Shown piece by piece: positions 8,127 through 16,540 of a DNA stretch of 52,683 nucleotides (position 1 is its first letter; each line of letters starts with the position of its first letter). The position numbers were made by a program, and so were the translations under genes. The notes below the pieces were generated by a model. It saw only the letters and a list, made by a program, of their open reading frames with translations, did not search any database and was not told the DNA's origin. The stretch is from NCBI GenBank assembly GCA_964397995.1, contig CAYNLG010000019.1, positions 1 to 52,683 of the forward strand, in the 5' to 3' direction. The DNA comes from CAYNLG01 sp964397995 (GTDB lineage: Bacteria > Planctomycetota > Phycisphaerae > FEN-1346).

Positions 8127-8294
8127 GCCGGGCTTTTCTACGTGTGCCCGCCTTGGCGACGTGGTAGGATGGTGTTGGCCGAAGGCTGGGACGCGCGGGC
8201 TTCTCTGGAACCCCAAGCCTCAACCGCAAGTCCAACACGATGCGGCAGCGCGCAGAGCCGACCGCCCCGGAAGGCCCGTGTGGGGGGACGTACC

Positions 8295-9527
8295 ATGGAA
8301 GTTCGCAGGTTTTGCATCGCTCTGCCTCTCGGCCCGGTGGTTGAGGCGGTGCTGGCCTCTGTCCTCATGGTCGGCTTGGCGTGGGCGGGGGCTGCGGCAC
8401 CGCCGCCATCGCACCCGGGCGCCCCGGCCGTCCACACCGGCAATGTCGGGGCGGTACGGAACATCAAGGGCAGCGGCTTCGACTACGTGCCGGTTCTGGA
8501 CCCCATCGCTGTCGAGTTGGCCGACTGCGTCTGCCCGGATGCCGACGCGGCTCACCGGGCCCAGTTCCTCATGACCGAGGTGCTGGAGACTGAGCCCGTC
8601 TGGCTCTTCCCCTGTGGGCCGGTGAAGGTCGGGACGTCCGTGCGGGCTCGCGTGTGGACGCGGAAGGGGTGGCTTTCAGAGGTCCTCATGGGGGCGAACT
8701 TGGCGGCGCGGCGCAAAGATCGGGCAGCGGTCGTCTTCGAGCCGGCGCCGCGCCCTGAGGCCAAGGGCTTGCCGCCGCCCCTTCCCGGCGGAGCTGCTTT
8801 TGCGTCGACCCTCAAAGTCCTTGGCGATGGGGCTTCGTTGGAGGCAACACACGAAGGGAAGGCCCGAGCGATCCGGCTCTGGGACGTGAAACCGGAGCCG
8901 GGCGCAAAGGCGGAGCAGGCGGCGAAGAGGGCTCTGGGGGATGAGCGCGTCTGGCTCTTTCCGTGCAGCCGCCGCAAGGTGACGCCGCCTGCGCCTCTGC
9001 CGGTGCGGGTCTGGACGCGAGAGGGCTGGCTCTCGGACGTCCTGGAGAAGGCCGGCTGCGCCACGCGGTATGCCGATCCGGAGAAGGCTGAGGTGGCGAG
9101 CGCGGCGGGGCATGAGCCCGGGTCCGGCGAGCCGTCGTCCCGGCCTGGGGCGCCGCCCGCGACGCCGCGCCCGCGCCCCCCGTCGCAGCCGGACCGCAAG
9201 AAGATCGTCTGGCACGAGGTCCCGATCTCGGTCGGGTCCAGCGACGCCCACAGCGTCGAGACCGCCCCGTTTGAGTTGCCTGTCGGCCTGTGGCGGCTGA
9301 CGTGGGACCTGAAGCGCGTCATGAAACGGTGCAGCATCGTGATTAACGTCAACTGGATCGACCCCGAACTCTCCGAGGTGACCCGGTCCGGCAAACCCGC
9401 GCAGACCTTCGGCACGGATCGCGGCCAAGGTTTTGTGCGCTACAAGCCCGGCAAGTACTTTCTGCGGATCACCGGGGCGAACAAACTGAACGTGAAGGTC
9501 GAGTATCCGGAGATGGTGCCCGAGTAG
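8295..9527 (+). CDS. Secreted protein with two degenerate SNase-like modules
   Basis: A 410-residue protein with a probable signal peptide (hydrophobic to about residue 35, AWAGAAA). Two internal copies match each other: EPVWLFPCGPVK with RVWTRKGWLSEVL (about 100-131) and ERVWLFPCSRRK with RVWTREGWLSDVL (about 217-250). The second copy is preceded by VLGDGASLEATHEGKARAIRLW, which in pieces resembles the DGDT...RVRLWGIDAPE start of staphylococcal-nuclease-like domains. The catalytic Arg/Glu pattern is not obvious, so I think binding rather than hydrolysis. A Pro-rich linker (about 272-302) leads to a beta-rich C-terminal domain (305-410). The start ATG has GGGGGGACG upstream. It is monocistronic and convergent with the lyase gene. 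The nuclease link is my inference. Confidence 0.65.
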   Translation: MEVRRFCIALPLGPVVEAVLASVLMVGLAWAGAAAPPPSHPGAPAVHTGNVGAVRNIKGSGFDYVPVLDPIAVELADCVCPDADAAHRAQFLMTEVLETEPVWLFPCGPVKVGTSVRARVWTRKGWLSEVLMGANLAARRKDRAAVVFEPAPRPEAKGLPPPLPGGAAFASTLKVLGDGASLEATHEGKARAIRLWDVKPEPGAKAEQAAKRALGDERVWLFPCSRRKVTPPAPLPVRVWTREGWLSDVLEKAGCATRYADPEKAEVASAAGHEPGSGEPSSRPGAPPATPRPRPPSQPDRKKIVWHEVPISVGSSDAHSVETAPFELPVGLWRLTWDLKRVMKRCSIVINVNWIDPELSEVTRSGKPAQTFGTDRGQGFVRYKPGKYFLRITGANKLNVKVEYPEMVPE

Positions 9528-9647
9528 AGGAGGCTGCCGCGCCACCCGCGCCCGCAAATCCAGAAAACTGGTGGCCCGAGTGTCCGATGCCGGCCCGAGG
9601 GTCCTGTCCGGGCTCCTGAAAGACAGGGCCAGAGCAAGAGAAGCCGC

Positions 9648-9670
9648 GCCTCGGACGCGGAATCCGAGGC
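9648..9670. terminator. Possible bidirectional hairpin between convergent genes
   Basis: A perfect 8-base inverted repeat (GCCTCGGA / TCCGAGGC) with a 7-base loop lies between two converging genes. A smaller repeat (CCTGTC / GACAGG, 9603-9627) lies beside it. Neither has a clear T-run, so the call rests on position. Confidence 0.4.
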
Positions 9671-9699
9671 CCGGCCGTGTTCGTGTCGGTCAGCGGGGC

Positions 9700-11556
9700 C
9701 TACTTCGACGTGATCCGGTCCGTGGCCGCGTCGTAGGTCACCTCCATCGGACCCACTTTCAGCTTCGATCCGAGGCCCGTGCCGCTTATCTCGGCCGCCG
9801 GTGCCTTCGCGCCCGGGCCGACCAGCATCACGACCCAGATGTCCGCATCCGAGCCCTGGGTCTCGACACGCAACGGGTCGCCCGCCTGGACCTTCGCGTC
9901 GGCGGGGTGCAGAACCCAGCCCTTCAGATATCCATCGCGTCCCTGCATCAGGAACATCGGGCGCCCGGCCTCCGTGCCGGCCGAGACTTTGACGTCGTCG
10001 TCGCCTTCCTCGTTACCCACGTTGGCTTGCCACGTGTAAGTGTGGTTGCCTGAGGCCTTGAGACGGTCGAGCGTCGAGAGGATGGCGGCATTGGGGCTCA
10101 TGCGTGCCAGGAAGTGCCGCTGGGCGTCATCCAGCCCCAGTTCCTTGTACAGTGCCCCGCCGCCGGCGATTGCGTAGCCGCGCTCCGTGTCCGTCTCGAA
10201 GTGGATGAGCTTGCCGGTATCGCTGGTGGCCTTCTTGTAGTTGTACTGCCCGTCCACGAGGAGGGAGGAGTAGAGTTCCTGGTCGCGGTTCTTGCCGGGC
10301 CCCCCGACGAAACGGGAATTCATCGCCAAGGCGTTCAGGGCGAAGACTTCCGGCTGGTCCCACGCGTGCCCGTGATGGTGGGCGTCTGCCATGAACGAGG
10401 CCAGAACGTCGTCAGCATCCTTCCAGCGGTTGCGATAGAAGGTGTATCCCCGCTTGTCCGCCACACCCACGGGGAAGGTCCCCGTCGGGTCCTTGTCCTG
10501 GACGTCGGTGGGGTAGTAGATGAGGGCCCAGTTCGTCCCCGCGCGGTGGTGATCGTAGCGCTCGGCAGGGGTGCCGGGGCCGAGGCGGCCCATGTGCCGG
10601 TCGTACCACCACACGAAGTACGGGAGCTGGTCCTTGGGGGCGTGGTTCAGGAGCAGGCTGGCCCAGCCCTCATCGAAGTTCGACGTGTGGGCGACGCCTG
10701 TCATGACGAACTTGCGGCTGTGCTCCTGGAACGAGTGAGCGTACATCGCGAGTTTCCACCACGCGCGGGTCTCGGCGACCTTCATCAGCTCGTCGTCGCC
10801 GATCGAGGCGCAGGCGTACACCGCCGGCAGCAGGAATCCGCCGGGGTACTCGGTGTAGCCGACGCCTTCCTGGCTGACGCCGAGGTCGCCGAAGCCGTTT
10901 CGCATGTGGAGTTCGAGTTGACGCTTGAGGTACGTGTACCGGTCGGACCGGGCCTGTTCCTCGCCGGCCGCCAGGAGCAGCACCAGCTCGCCGCCGCGCG
11001 TCACCGCCACCCAGTTCGAGCCGCGCACGTCGCCGAGGTTGGCGTGGCCGAACTTGGGCCACTTGTCCAGCGCATCCTTGGCCTTGTCCAGAACGAACGC
11101 CCGCTGTTCGGCCGACCAGAGCGGGCAGCACCAGTCGTACGGAATACCCAGCCCCAGCGACATCATGCCGCGCGCCAGACCCGAGCCCCGCGTCGCGTCG
11201 CAGGGCTGGCTCTTGTCGGTGTAGACCTCCTGGATGATCTGGAAGGCCCGGTCGGCATACGCGTTGGCCTCGGCGGGCGTGGCCGCCAGGACGGCCATCA
11301 TGGCGGCCTCGCGGGCCGCGTAGCTCCGTGCGTACTTCTCGCTGCTGTACACGTCGTAGCTTCTGGTGTCGACGCGGGCCTTCAGCGCGCCGTACGCCTC
11401 GGCGTGGTGGGAGCCCGGTTTCTTGATGGCGGCCTTGATGGCGGCCACCTTCTCCGGGGTGATGAAGAGGCGCGGATGGGTCACCTCGGCGGCGGCCGGA
11501 AGAACTAAAGCGCTCAGCACCGCGGCCACCAGGGCAATCAGGGCAATGCGGGTCAT
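9700..11556 (-). CDS. Secreted heparinase II/III-like polysaccharide lyase
   Basis: A 618-residue protein with a clear signal peptide (MTRIALIALVAAVLSALVLPAAAE). An alpha-toroid N-terminal half begins at THPRLFITPEKVAAI, as in alginate-lyase and heparinase-fold enzymes, and includes GSNWVAVTRGGEL and SQEGVGYTEYPGG segments that fit the catalytic Asn/Tyr region. A HHHGHAWDQ segment near residue 392 matches the start of the heparinase II/III beta-sandwich (PF07940 type), and the last strands read LKVGPMEVTYDAATDRI. Such enzymes cleave uronic-acid polysaccharides by beta-elimination in the periplasm or outside. AAAGGA precedes the ATG. It stands alone, with a palindrome in its promoter region. 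The exact glycan is unknown. Confidence 0.82.
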   Translation of the reverse strand: MTRIALIALVAAVLSALVLPAAAEVTHPRLFITPEKVAAIKAAIKKPGSHHAEAYGALKARVDTRSYDVYSSEKYARSYAAREAAMMAVLAATPAEANAYADRAFQIIQEVYTDKSQPCDATRGSGLARGMMSLGLGIPYDWCCPLWSAEQRAFVLDKAKDALDKWPKFGHANLGDVRGSNWVAVTRGGELVLLLAAGEEQARSDRYTYLKRQLELHMRNGFGDLGVSQEGVGYTEYPGGFLLPAVYACASIGDDELMKVAETRAWWKLAMYAHSFQEHSRKFVMTGVAHTSNFDEGWASLLLNHAPKDQLPYFVWWYDRHMGRLGPGTPAERYDHHRAGTNWALIYYPTDVQDKDPTGTFPVGVADKRGYTFYRNRWKDADDVLASFMADAHHHGHAWDQPEVFALNALAMNSRFVGGPGKNRDQELYSSLLVDGQYNYKKATSDTGKLIHFETDTERGYAIAGGGALYKELGLDDAQRHFLARMSPNAAILSTLDRLKASGNHTYTWQANVGNEEGDDDVKVSAGTEAGRPMFLMQGRDGYLKGWVLHPADAKVQAGDPLRVETQGSDADIWVVMLVGPGAKAPAAEISGTGLGSKLKVGPMEVTYDAATDRITSK

Positions 11557-11610
11557 CGTCGGTGTCCTTTCTCGTTCAGGTCGGTACAAGGCCGTCGGAT
11601 ACGGGGCAAC

Positions 11611-11629
11611 GCTCTACGTTAGAGCTAAC
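11611..11629. promoter_or_regulatory. Nested palindromes in lyase promoter region
   Basis: Two overlapping inverted repeats are seen: GCTCTA-CGT-TAGAGC (11611-11625) and GTTAG-AG-CTAAC (11618-11629). On the minus strand they cover a weak -10 (TAACGT, 17 bases after TGGACG) some 60 bases before the lyase start. This looks like a repressor site for the lyase gene; the regulator is not adjacent. Confidence 0.4.
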
Positions 11630-11718
11630 CGCCGCGCGCGTCCAGTGTTCTGGCTGTTTGCCGCGCGGCCCGACGACACCACCACGTGAGGCCCGGTGCA
11701 GGCGAAGGCTGAAGCCGG

Positions 11719-11747
11719 TTGACTTCGCACAGGGCTTTCGCTACAAC
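11719..11747 (+). promoter_or_regulatory. Sigma-70 promoter of argG
   Basis: TTGACT at 11719-11724 and TACAAC at 11742-11747 are separated by 17 bases, about 60 bases before the argG start. Confidence 0.65.
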
Positions 11748-11756
11748 CCTGCGGCT

Positions 11757-11776
11757 CTGGGGAAGCGTGTCCCCAG
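11757..11776 (+). other. Hairpin in argG leader
   Basis: CTGGGGA and TCCCCAG form a perfect 7-base stem with a 6-base loop just downstream of the predicted transcription start. It could stabilise or attenuate the transcript. It is not an ARG box. Confidence 0.35.
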
Positions 11777-11809
11777 CCTCATCGCTTGTTTTCTGTGGGA
11801 GGACGGACT

Positions 11810-13045
11810 ATGGACGTGAAGGCCATTGAAGCCCGTGTCGCCGAGACGCCTGTACCGGCGGTCAAGAAGGTCGCCTTGGCCTATTCGGGCGGTCTGGATT
11901 CCAGCCTCGCCATCGAACTGCTGCGGCGCCGCTACGGCGTGGATGACATCGTCGCCGTCACCTGTGACGTCGGCCAAGGCAAGGAAGAGATCCAGGTCGG
12001 CAACGCCAAGGCCAAGAAGCTCGGCATCAAGCCGATCATGATCGACCTCAAGAAGGAATTCACCGAGGACTGGATGGCCAAGGCCATTCAGGCCAACTCC
12101 GACTACGAGGGCTACCCCGTTTCGACGTCGATGACGCGCCAGCTCGTAGCCCGTGAGGTCGCCCTCAAGGGGCGGGAACTCGGGTGCGACGCTCTCATGG
12201 AGGGCTCCACCGGCAAGGGCAATGACCAGTACCGCATGCACAATGTCTTCAAAATGTTCGCGCCGGAGATGGAGGTGCTCGTCCCGGTCCGCGACTTCGA
12301 CCTGACGCGCGGCCAGGAGAAGGCCCTCTGCGAGGCTTGGGGTGTCCCGGTCGACGAGCAGATCGAGGGCGGTGACGACAAGACCATGTGGTGCCGCAGC
12401 ATCGCGTCCGGGGCCATCGGTCTGGACCAGGAGTTGCCGGACGACATCTGGATGTGGCTCGTCCCGCCGCAGAAAGCCCCGGACAAGGTGACCGAGGTCA
12501 CCCTCCGGTTCACCGCAGGCGTGCCGACCCATCTGGACGGCCGCAAGATGGCCCTCGGGACGCTGGTGCCGAAGCTGAACGAGATCGCCGGCGCGAACGG
12601 CATCGGCCGCATCGATATGTTCGAAGACGGCATCATGGACCTGAAGAGCCGCGAAATCTACGAGGCCCCGGCCGCCCATGTCATCCTCAAGGCCCACCGC
12701 GACCTGGAACAGTTCTGTTTGACGAAGGACGAACTCGAGTTCAAGGCGATAGTCGACGCGAAGTGGGCGCGGCTCGTCTACCATGGCCGGTGGTACGACC
12801 CGCTGAAGCGGGAGCTGGACGCGTTCATCGCCGCCAGCCAGCGCTTCGTGAGCGGGACCTACCGGCTCGGCCTCTACAAGGGCAACATCGAGATCCTCTC
12901 CCGCAAGAGCGACACGTCGCTCTTCTCACCCGAGATCCGGTCCATCAAGTCGTCGGGCTTCTCGCAGAAGATGTGCAAGGACGCAGCCACGATCCGCGGC
13001 CTGCCTTTCCAGATCCTCGCGAAGCGTGGCGGGATCGAGGGCTGA
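11810..13045 (+). CDS. argG: Argininosuccinate synthase
   Basis: A 411-residue cytoplasmic enzyme of normal length, joining citrulline and aspartate with ATP in arginine synthesis. The PP-loop ATP site AYSGGLDSS is at residues 24-32; the VTCDVGQGKEE strand, GSTGKGNDQ and the C-terminal RGLPFQ region of the family follow. GGGAGGACGG lies 4 bases or so before the chosen ATG, and the protein then aligns with the family N-terminus. A sigma-70 promoter and leader hairpin lie upstream. argH follows 113 bases later on the same strand. Confidence 0.96.
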   Translation: MDVKAIEARVAETPVPAVKKVALAYSGGLDSSLAIELLRRRYGVDDIVAVTCDVGQGKEEIQVGNAKAKKLGIKPIMIDLKKEFTEDWMAKAIQANSDYEGYPVSTSMTRQLVAREVALKGRELGCDALMEGSTGKGNDQYRMHNVFKMFAPEMEVLVPVRDFDLTRGQEKALCEAWGVPVDEQIEGGDDKTMWCRSIASGAIGLDQELPDDIWMWLVPPQKAPDKVTEVTLRFTAGVPTHLDGRKMALGTLVPKLNEIAGANGIGRIDMFEDGIMDLKSREIYEAPAAHVILKAHRDLEQFCLTKDELEFKAIVDAKWARLVYHGRWYDPLKRELDAFIAASQRFVSGTYRLGLYKGNIEILSRKSDTSLFSPEIRSIKSSGFSQKMCKDAATIRGLPFQILAKRGGIEG

Positions 13046-13081
13046 CCGGCCCGTGCCCCACCCGAATCCAACGTCAGAGGC

Positions 13082-13121
13082 GCGGCCCGGGGATGTGCAT
13101 CCCCGGGCCGCTTGCTATACT
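13082..13121 (+). terminator. argG-argH hairpin followed by a -10-like box
   Basis: A perfect inverted repeat with 14-base arms separated by two bases (13082-13095 and 13098-13111; the inner pairs must open to form a loop) sits 37 bases after argG. It is followed by a short mixed T-rich stretch and by TATACT at 13116-13121, 38 bases before argH. It may attenuate argG transcripts while the TATACT box starts a separate argH message. Confidence 0.55.
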
Positions 13122-13158
13122 GAAGGCCCGAACGGTGTATTCCGCGGAGGACGTTGCC

Positions 13159-14502
13159 ATGGCCAAGCTCTGGGACAAGGGCTACGCGATTGACGCCGAG
13201 ATCGAGGCCTTCACTGTCGGCGAGGACCACCTCCTCGACCGGGACTTGGTGCGCGTCGATGTCCTCGGGTCGGCGGCGCATGCGACCATGCTGGCCGAAG
13301 TCGGCCTGCTGACGCAAGACGAACTGGAAGGCCTGAAAGGCGGCCTGCGCGACGTGCTTAAGGCCTTTGAGGCCGGCACCTTCACGATCACGCGTGACCA
13401 GGAGGACGTTCACACCGCCGTCGAGGCGTTCCTGACCGAGAAGCTCGGTGACCTGGGCAAGAAGCTCCACACCGGGCGCAGCCGCAATGACCAGGTCCTT
13501 CTTGACCTGCGCCTCCACGGAAAGCTGCGGCTTCAGGTCCTGGCGACGCGGCTCGTGGCGCTGGTGCGTGCGGTCGCGGCCTTCGCCAAGGCTCACGAGT
13601 TCGTGCCCATGCCCGGGCGGACGCACATGCAGGTGGCCATGCCCTCGAGCCTCGGCCTCTGGGCGGGGGCTATCGCCGAGGCCGTGCTCGACGACCTCGA
13701 CCTCGTGCGTGCGGCCCACCGCCTGGCGGACCAGTCGCCTCTGGGCAGCGGCGCGGCCTATGGCTCGGCCCTGCCACTCGACCGGGCGCGGACGGCCGAA
13801 CTCCTTGGCTTCGACCGGGTCCAGAACAACGTCCTCTACTGTGCGAACTCGCGCGGCAAGGCGGAGCTCGCGGCCCTCCAGGCGTGCATCCACGTGATGC
13901 TGGACCTCGCGCGGGCGGCCCAGGACCTGATGATCGGGTCCATGCCTGAGTTCGGGTACTTCCTGATCCCCAAGGAGCTCTGCACGGGGTCGTCGATGAT
14001 GCCCAACAAGCGGAACCCGTGCGGGTGCGAGCTCGTTCGGGCCAAGGCCGCCGCCGTCCTCGGCCACGAGACGGCTCTGGCCGCCATCCTGCGGGGTCTG
14101 CCGAGCGGCTACAACCGCGACTTCCAGGAGACCAAGGGCCCGTTCTTCCGTGGCCTGGAGGCTACCCTCGGTTCGGCGAGCGTCATGCGGCTCACCTTCG
14201 AGAAGCTGGAGATTGACGAGGCCGCCCTGCGGCGCGGGTTCCTGCCCGAGATCTTCGCGACCGATCGGGCGCTGGAACTGGTCGGCGAGGGGCAGCCCTT
14301 CCGCGACGCGTACCGCCACGTGGGCACGCACATGGAGGAACTCGAGGCCCGGGATCCCGTGCAGAACCTGAAGGCGAAGACCCTTCAGGGCGCCGCCGGC
14401 AACTTGGGGCTGGATACGTTGGGCGAGCGTGCCGATGCGGCCGAGGCCTGGGTCACGAGCGTCCGCGAGCCGTTCGAGGCGGCACTCGGCGTGCTGCTCT
14501 AG
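13159..14502 (+). CDS. argH: Argininosuccinate lyase
   Basis: A 447-residue enzyme of the fumarase/aspartase superfamily that splits argininosuccinate into arginine and fumarate. Visible motifs are HTGRSRNDQ near residue 110 and the superfamily signature GSSMMPNKRNP at about 277-287, which carries the catalytic Ser. GCGGAGGACG precedes the ATG. The open frame extends far upstream through argG but only as an out-of-frame shadow. Its stop codon overlaps that of the convergent tilS. It completes the last two steps of arginine synthesis with argG. Confidence 0.96.
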   Translation: MAKLWDKGYAIDAEIEAFTVGEDHLLDRDLVRVDVLGSAAHATMLAEVGLLTQDELEGLKGGLRDVLKAFEAGTFTITRDQEDVHTAVEAFLTEKLGDLGKKLHTGRSRNDQVLLDLRLHGKLRLQVLATRLVALVRAVAAFAKAHEFVPMPGRTHMQVAMPSSLGLWAGAIAEAVLDDLDLVRAAHRLADQSPLGSGAAYGSALPLDRARTAELLGFDRVQNNVLYCANSRGKAELAALQACIHVMLDLARAAQDLMIGSMPEFGYFLIPKELCTGSSMMPNKRNPCGCELVRAKAAAVLGHETALAAILRGLPSGYNRDFQETKGPFFRGLEATLGSASVMRLTFEKLEIDEAALRRGFLPEIFATDRALELVGEGQPFRDAYRHVGTHMEELEARDPVQNLKAKTLQGAAGNLGLDTLGERADAAEAWVTSVREPFEAALGVLL

Positions 14503-15536
14503 TCCGCCGGCTTCGCGAATCGGATCGCGCGGCCACGCCGGGCCGCGCTGATGTCCCCGGGAAGGTCGACCGGGCCCGCGCGCGACCCCGCGAGCAGAGC
14601 GGTCACGACCTCGGCGGTCCGGGCGGCGCTCATGTGCTTCAGGCCCCCGCCGAGGGCCTCGACCGCCCGCCGCACCAGCGCCCCTTGAAGCCACGGCCGC
14701 AGGGCTGCCCACTCCTCGGCGTCGAACACCAAGTCCCCCTCGGGCGTCCGGCGAGCGACGTGCTTCCAGGCCTCGTCGGCGGCGTCGGCCAGCACGTCGG
14801 CCGCCTCGCCCGCCTGGGCGGCCAGACGCACCAGCGCGGCGTCGGCTTGCGGATTCACGGCGTCGCGCACGAGCGGCAGCACCTCGTGCCGCAGCCGGTT
14901 CCGCGTGTGCGCCGCGCTGGCGTTGGTGACGTCCTTGCGCCACGTCTCGCCGCGCGCCCGCAGGAAAGCCAGCACGTCGGCCCGTGTGACCTCGATCAGG
15001 GGCCGAATGAGCTCCACGCCGTCGGCGAGCGGTGCGCGCGGCCCCAGCGCGGCAAGGCCCGCGATCCCCGTGCCGCGCAGCATGTGAAAGAGCACCGTCT
15101 CGGCCCGATCGTCGGCGTGGTGGCCGACGGCGACGCGGGAAGCGCCGAGGTGCCGCGCGACGTCTGTGAGGAACCGCCGGCGGGCGGCACGCCCGGCCTC
15201 TTCGAGGCCCACGCCGTCGCGAGCGGCCTCGGCGGCCACGTCGGCGCGGCCCGTCTCGACCGGCCGGTCGAGGCGCTCCGCCAAGGCCTCGACGAACGCC
15301 CGGTCTGCTTCCGAAGCCTTGCCGCGCAGGCCGTGGTCGAGGTGCGCGACCACCAGGTCCGTCCGTCCGTCTCCCTCTCGGGCCAACGCGTCCAGAGCCA
15401 GGAGGAGGGCCACGCTGTCCGGCCCGCCGCTGGTGGCCACGACGAGGGGCCCGGTGCACTCCGGAAGGAGAAGGCCGTGCCGGGCGATGGTGCGGCCGAC
15501 GGCCCGCACGAACGTGTTGGGGTCCGGTGGGGGCAT
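14499..15536 (-). CDS. tilS: tRNA(Ile)-lysidine synthase
   Basis: A 345-residue enzyme that modifies C34 of tRNA-Ile(CAU) to lysidine with ATP, which is essential for AUA decoding. The PP-loop SGGPDS lies at residues 36-41, followed by VVAHLDHGLRG and GHHADDRAETVLFHMLRGTG, the conserved family segments. The C-terminal domain is short compared with E. coli TilS, as in many bacteria. No Shine-Dalgarno sequence precedes the ATG; a TATACT box ends 7 bases before it, so the message may be leaderless. It is convergent with argH. Confidence 0.93.
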   Translation of the reverse strand: MPPPDPNTFVRAVGRTIARHGLLLPECTGPLVVATSGGPDSVALLLALDALAREGDGRTDLVVAHLDHGLRGKASEADRAFVEALAERLDRPVETGRADVAAEAARDGVGLEEAGRAARRRFLTDVARHLGASRVAVGHHADDRAETVLFHMLRGTGIAGLAALGPRAPLADGVELIRPLIEVTRADVLAFLRARGETWRKDVTNASAAHTRNRLRHEVLPLVRDAVNPQADAALVRLAAQAGEAADVLADAADEAWKHVARRTPEGDLVFDAEEWAALRPWLQGALVRRAVEALGGGLKHMSAARTAEVVTALLAGSRAGPVDLPGDISAARRGRAIRFAKPAD

Positions 15537-15543
15537 CGCTGCC

Positions 15544-15549
15544 AGTATA
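15544..15549 (-). promoter_or_regulatory. -10 box of tilS, possibly leaderless
   Basis: TATACT on the minus strand, separated from the tilS ATG by only 7 bases, so transcription should begin at or next to the start codon. The -35 region (TTTCGC at 17 bases) is weak. Confidence 0.5.
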
Positions 15550-15576
15550 GGGGGGCCCGACGGCTCGCGAAAGCCG

Positions 15577-15605
15577 TTGACGGCCCTACGCCGCGCGGGT
15601 ACCGT
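15577..15605 (+). promoter_or_regulatory. Possible promoter of membrane-protein operon
   Basis: TTGACG at 15577 and TACCGT at 15600 with a 17-base spacer, about 48 bases before the first membrane-protein gene. Confidence 0.4.
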
Positions 15606-15652
15606 AGTGCCGGTTCGGCGCCTCCGGGCGCCGTCATCCCGAGGGGGTGACC

Positions 15653-16519
15653 ATGGCTCAATTGCCGCCCGACCCGATGCTGCGTTCCGCGCCCTCGCTC
15701 CCGTCGCACCCTATCGGTGCCATCGAGGCCCTCGGTCTCGGGTGGCACCTGCTGATGGCCGACTTCTGGTCGCTCTGGCTGCTGGGGCTGCTCCTGATGG
15801 TGGTCCTCATGGGGGCCGGAATGCTGGGGCCGGGGGCGATCGTCGTCTCGCCCCCGTTGCTGGCGGGCCTGTATCTCGCGGTCGCGCGCCGGATGGATGG
15901 CTTCGGCGTCGAGGTCGGCGAGCTCTTCACCGGGTTCAAGGAGCGGTTCGGGCCGTCCATCGTCGCCCTGCTGATTCCTATGCTGGGAGGCGTCGCCGTC
16001 TGCGCACTGAGCTATGGGCTGATCCTTGTCCTGGCATTCGGCGGGGTGGCGGCCGGGGCTGCCACGGGCGAGGATGAACTTGTCGGCGTCGGACTTGTCG
16101 CCGGAATCGCCTTGGGCACGGCCGCCTTTATGGTCCTCTATGTCTGTGCGCTTATCGGGTTCGCCTTCTTTACGTTCGTCGTGGCGGCCGTGTGGGACCG
16201 GCCGGACTCCGGGTGGGAGGCCGTCAGGACGTCGGCCCGTCTCGTTCGCGACCACTTCTGGTCGGTCGTCGGCTTCCACGTCCTGTCCTGGTTGATCGGC
16301 GGGTTCGCCGGCGGGCTGATCAGCCTTGTGACCTGCGGCGTTGGCTGGTTCTTCGCGGGCCCGGCATTGTATGTCTGGCACACCGCCGCCGTCCTTTACC
16401 TGTATCGCTCGTGGACGGGTCGGCCGGATGCTGTGACCGCCGGCGCATCGCCCCGGCCGACACCGATCGTGACGGCGCCGGGGCGACCCGCGCGCCGCAA
16501 CCCGCGACCTCAGGCTTAA
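15653..16519 (+). CDS. Multi-pass membrane protein, paralogue 1
   Basis: A 288-residue integral membrane protein with about five or six hydrophobic segments between residues 30 and 255, and a Pro-rich basic C-terminal tail. It opens with IEALGLGWHLLMADFWSLWLL and carries a DSGWEAVRTSARLVRDHFWSVVGF segment just before the last membrane spans. These two landmarks recur in the next gene, so the two are paralogues. The layout resembles DUF975 or glycerophosphodiesterase-membrane-domain proteins. GAGGGGG lies before the ATG; an in-frame GTG at 15647 overlaps that site and is less likely. The function is unknown. Confidence 0.75.
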   Translation: MAQLPPDPMLRSAPSLPSHPIGAIEALGLGWHLLMADFWSLWLLGLLLMVVLMGAGMLGPGAIVVSPPLLAGLYLAVARRMDGFGVEVGELFTGFKERFGPSIVALLIPMLGGVAVCALSYGLILVLAFGGVAAGAATGEDELVGVGLVAGIALGTAAFMVLYVCALIGFAFFTFVVAAVWDRPDSGWEAVRTSARLVRDHFWSVVGFHVLSWLIGGFAGGLISLVTCGVGWFFAGPALYVWHTAAVLYLYRSWTGRPDAVTAGASPRPTPIVTAPGRPARRNPRPQA

Positions 16520-16540
16520 CGTCAGGGAAAGGAGCAGCCA

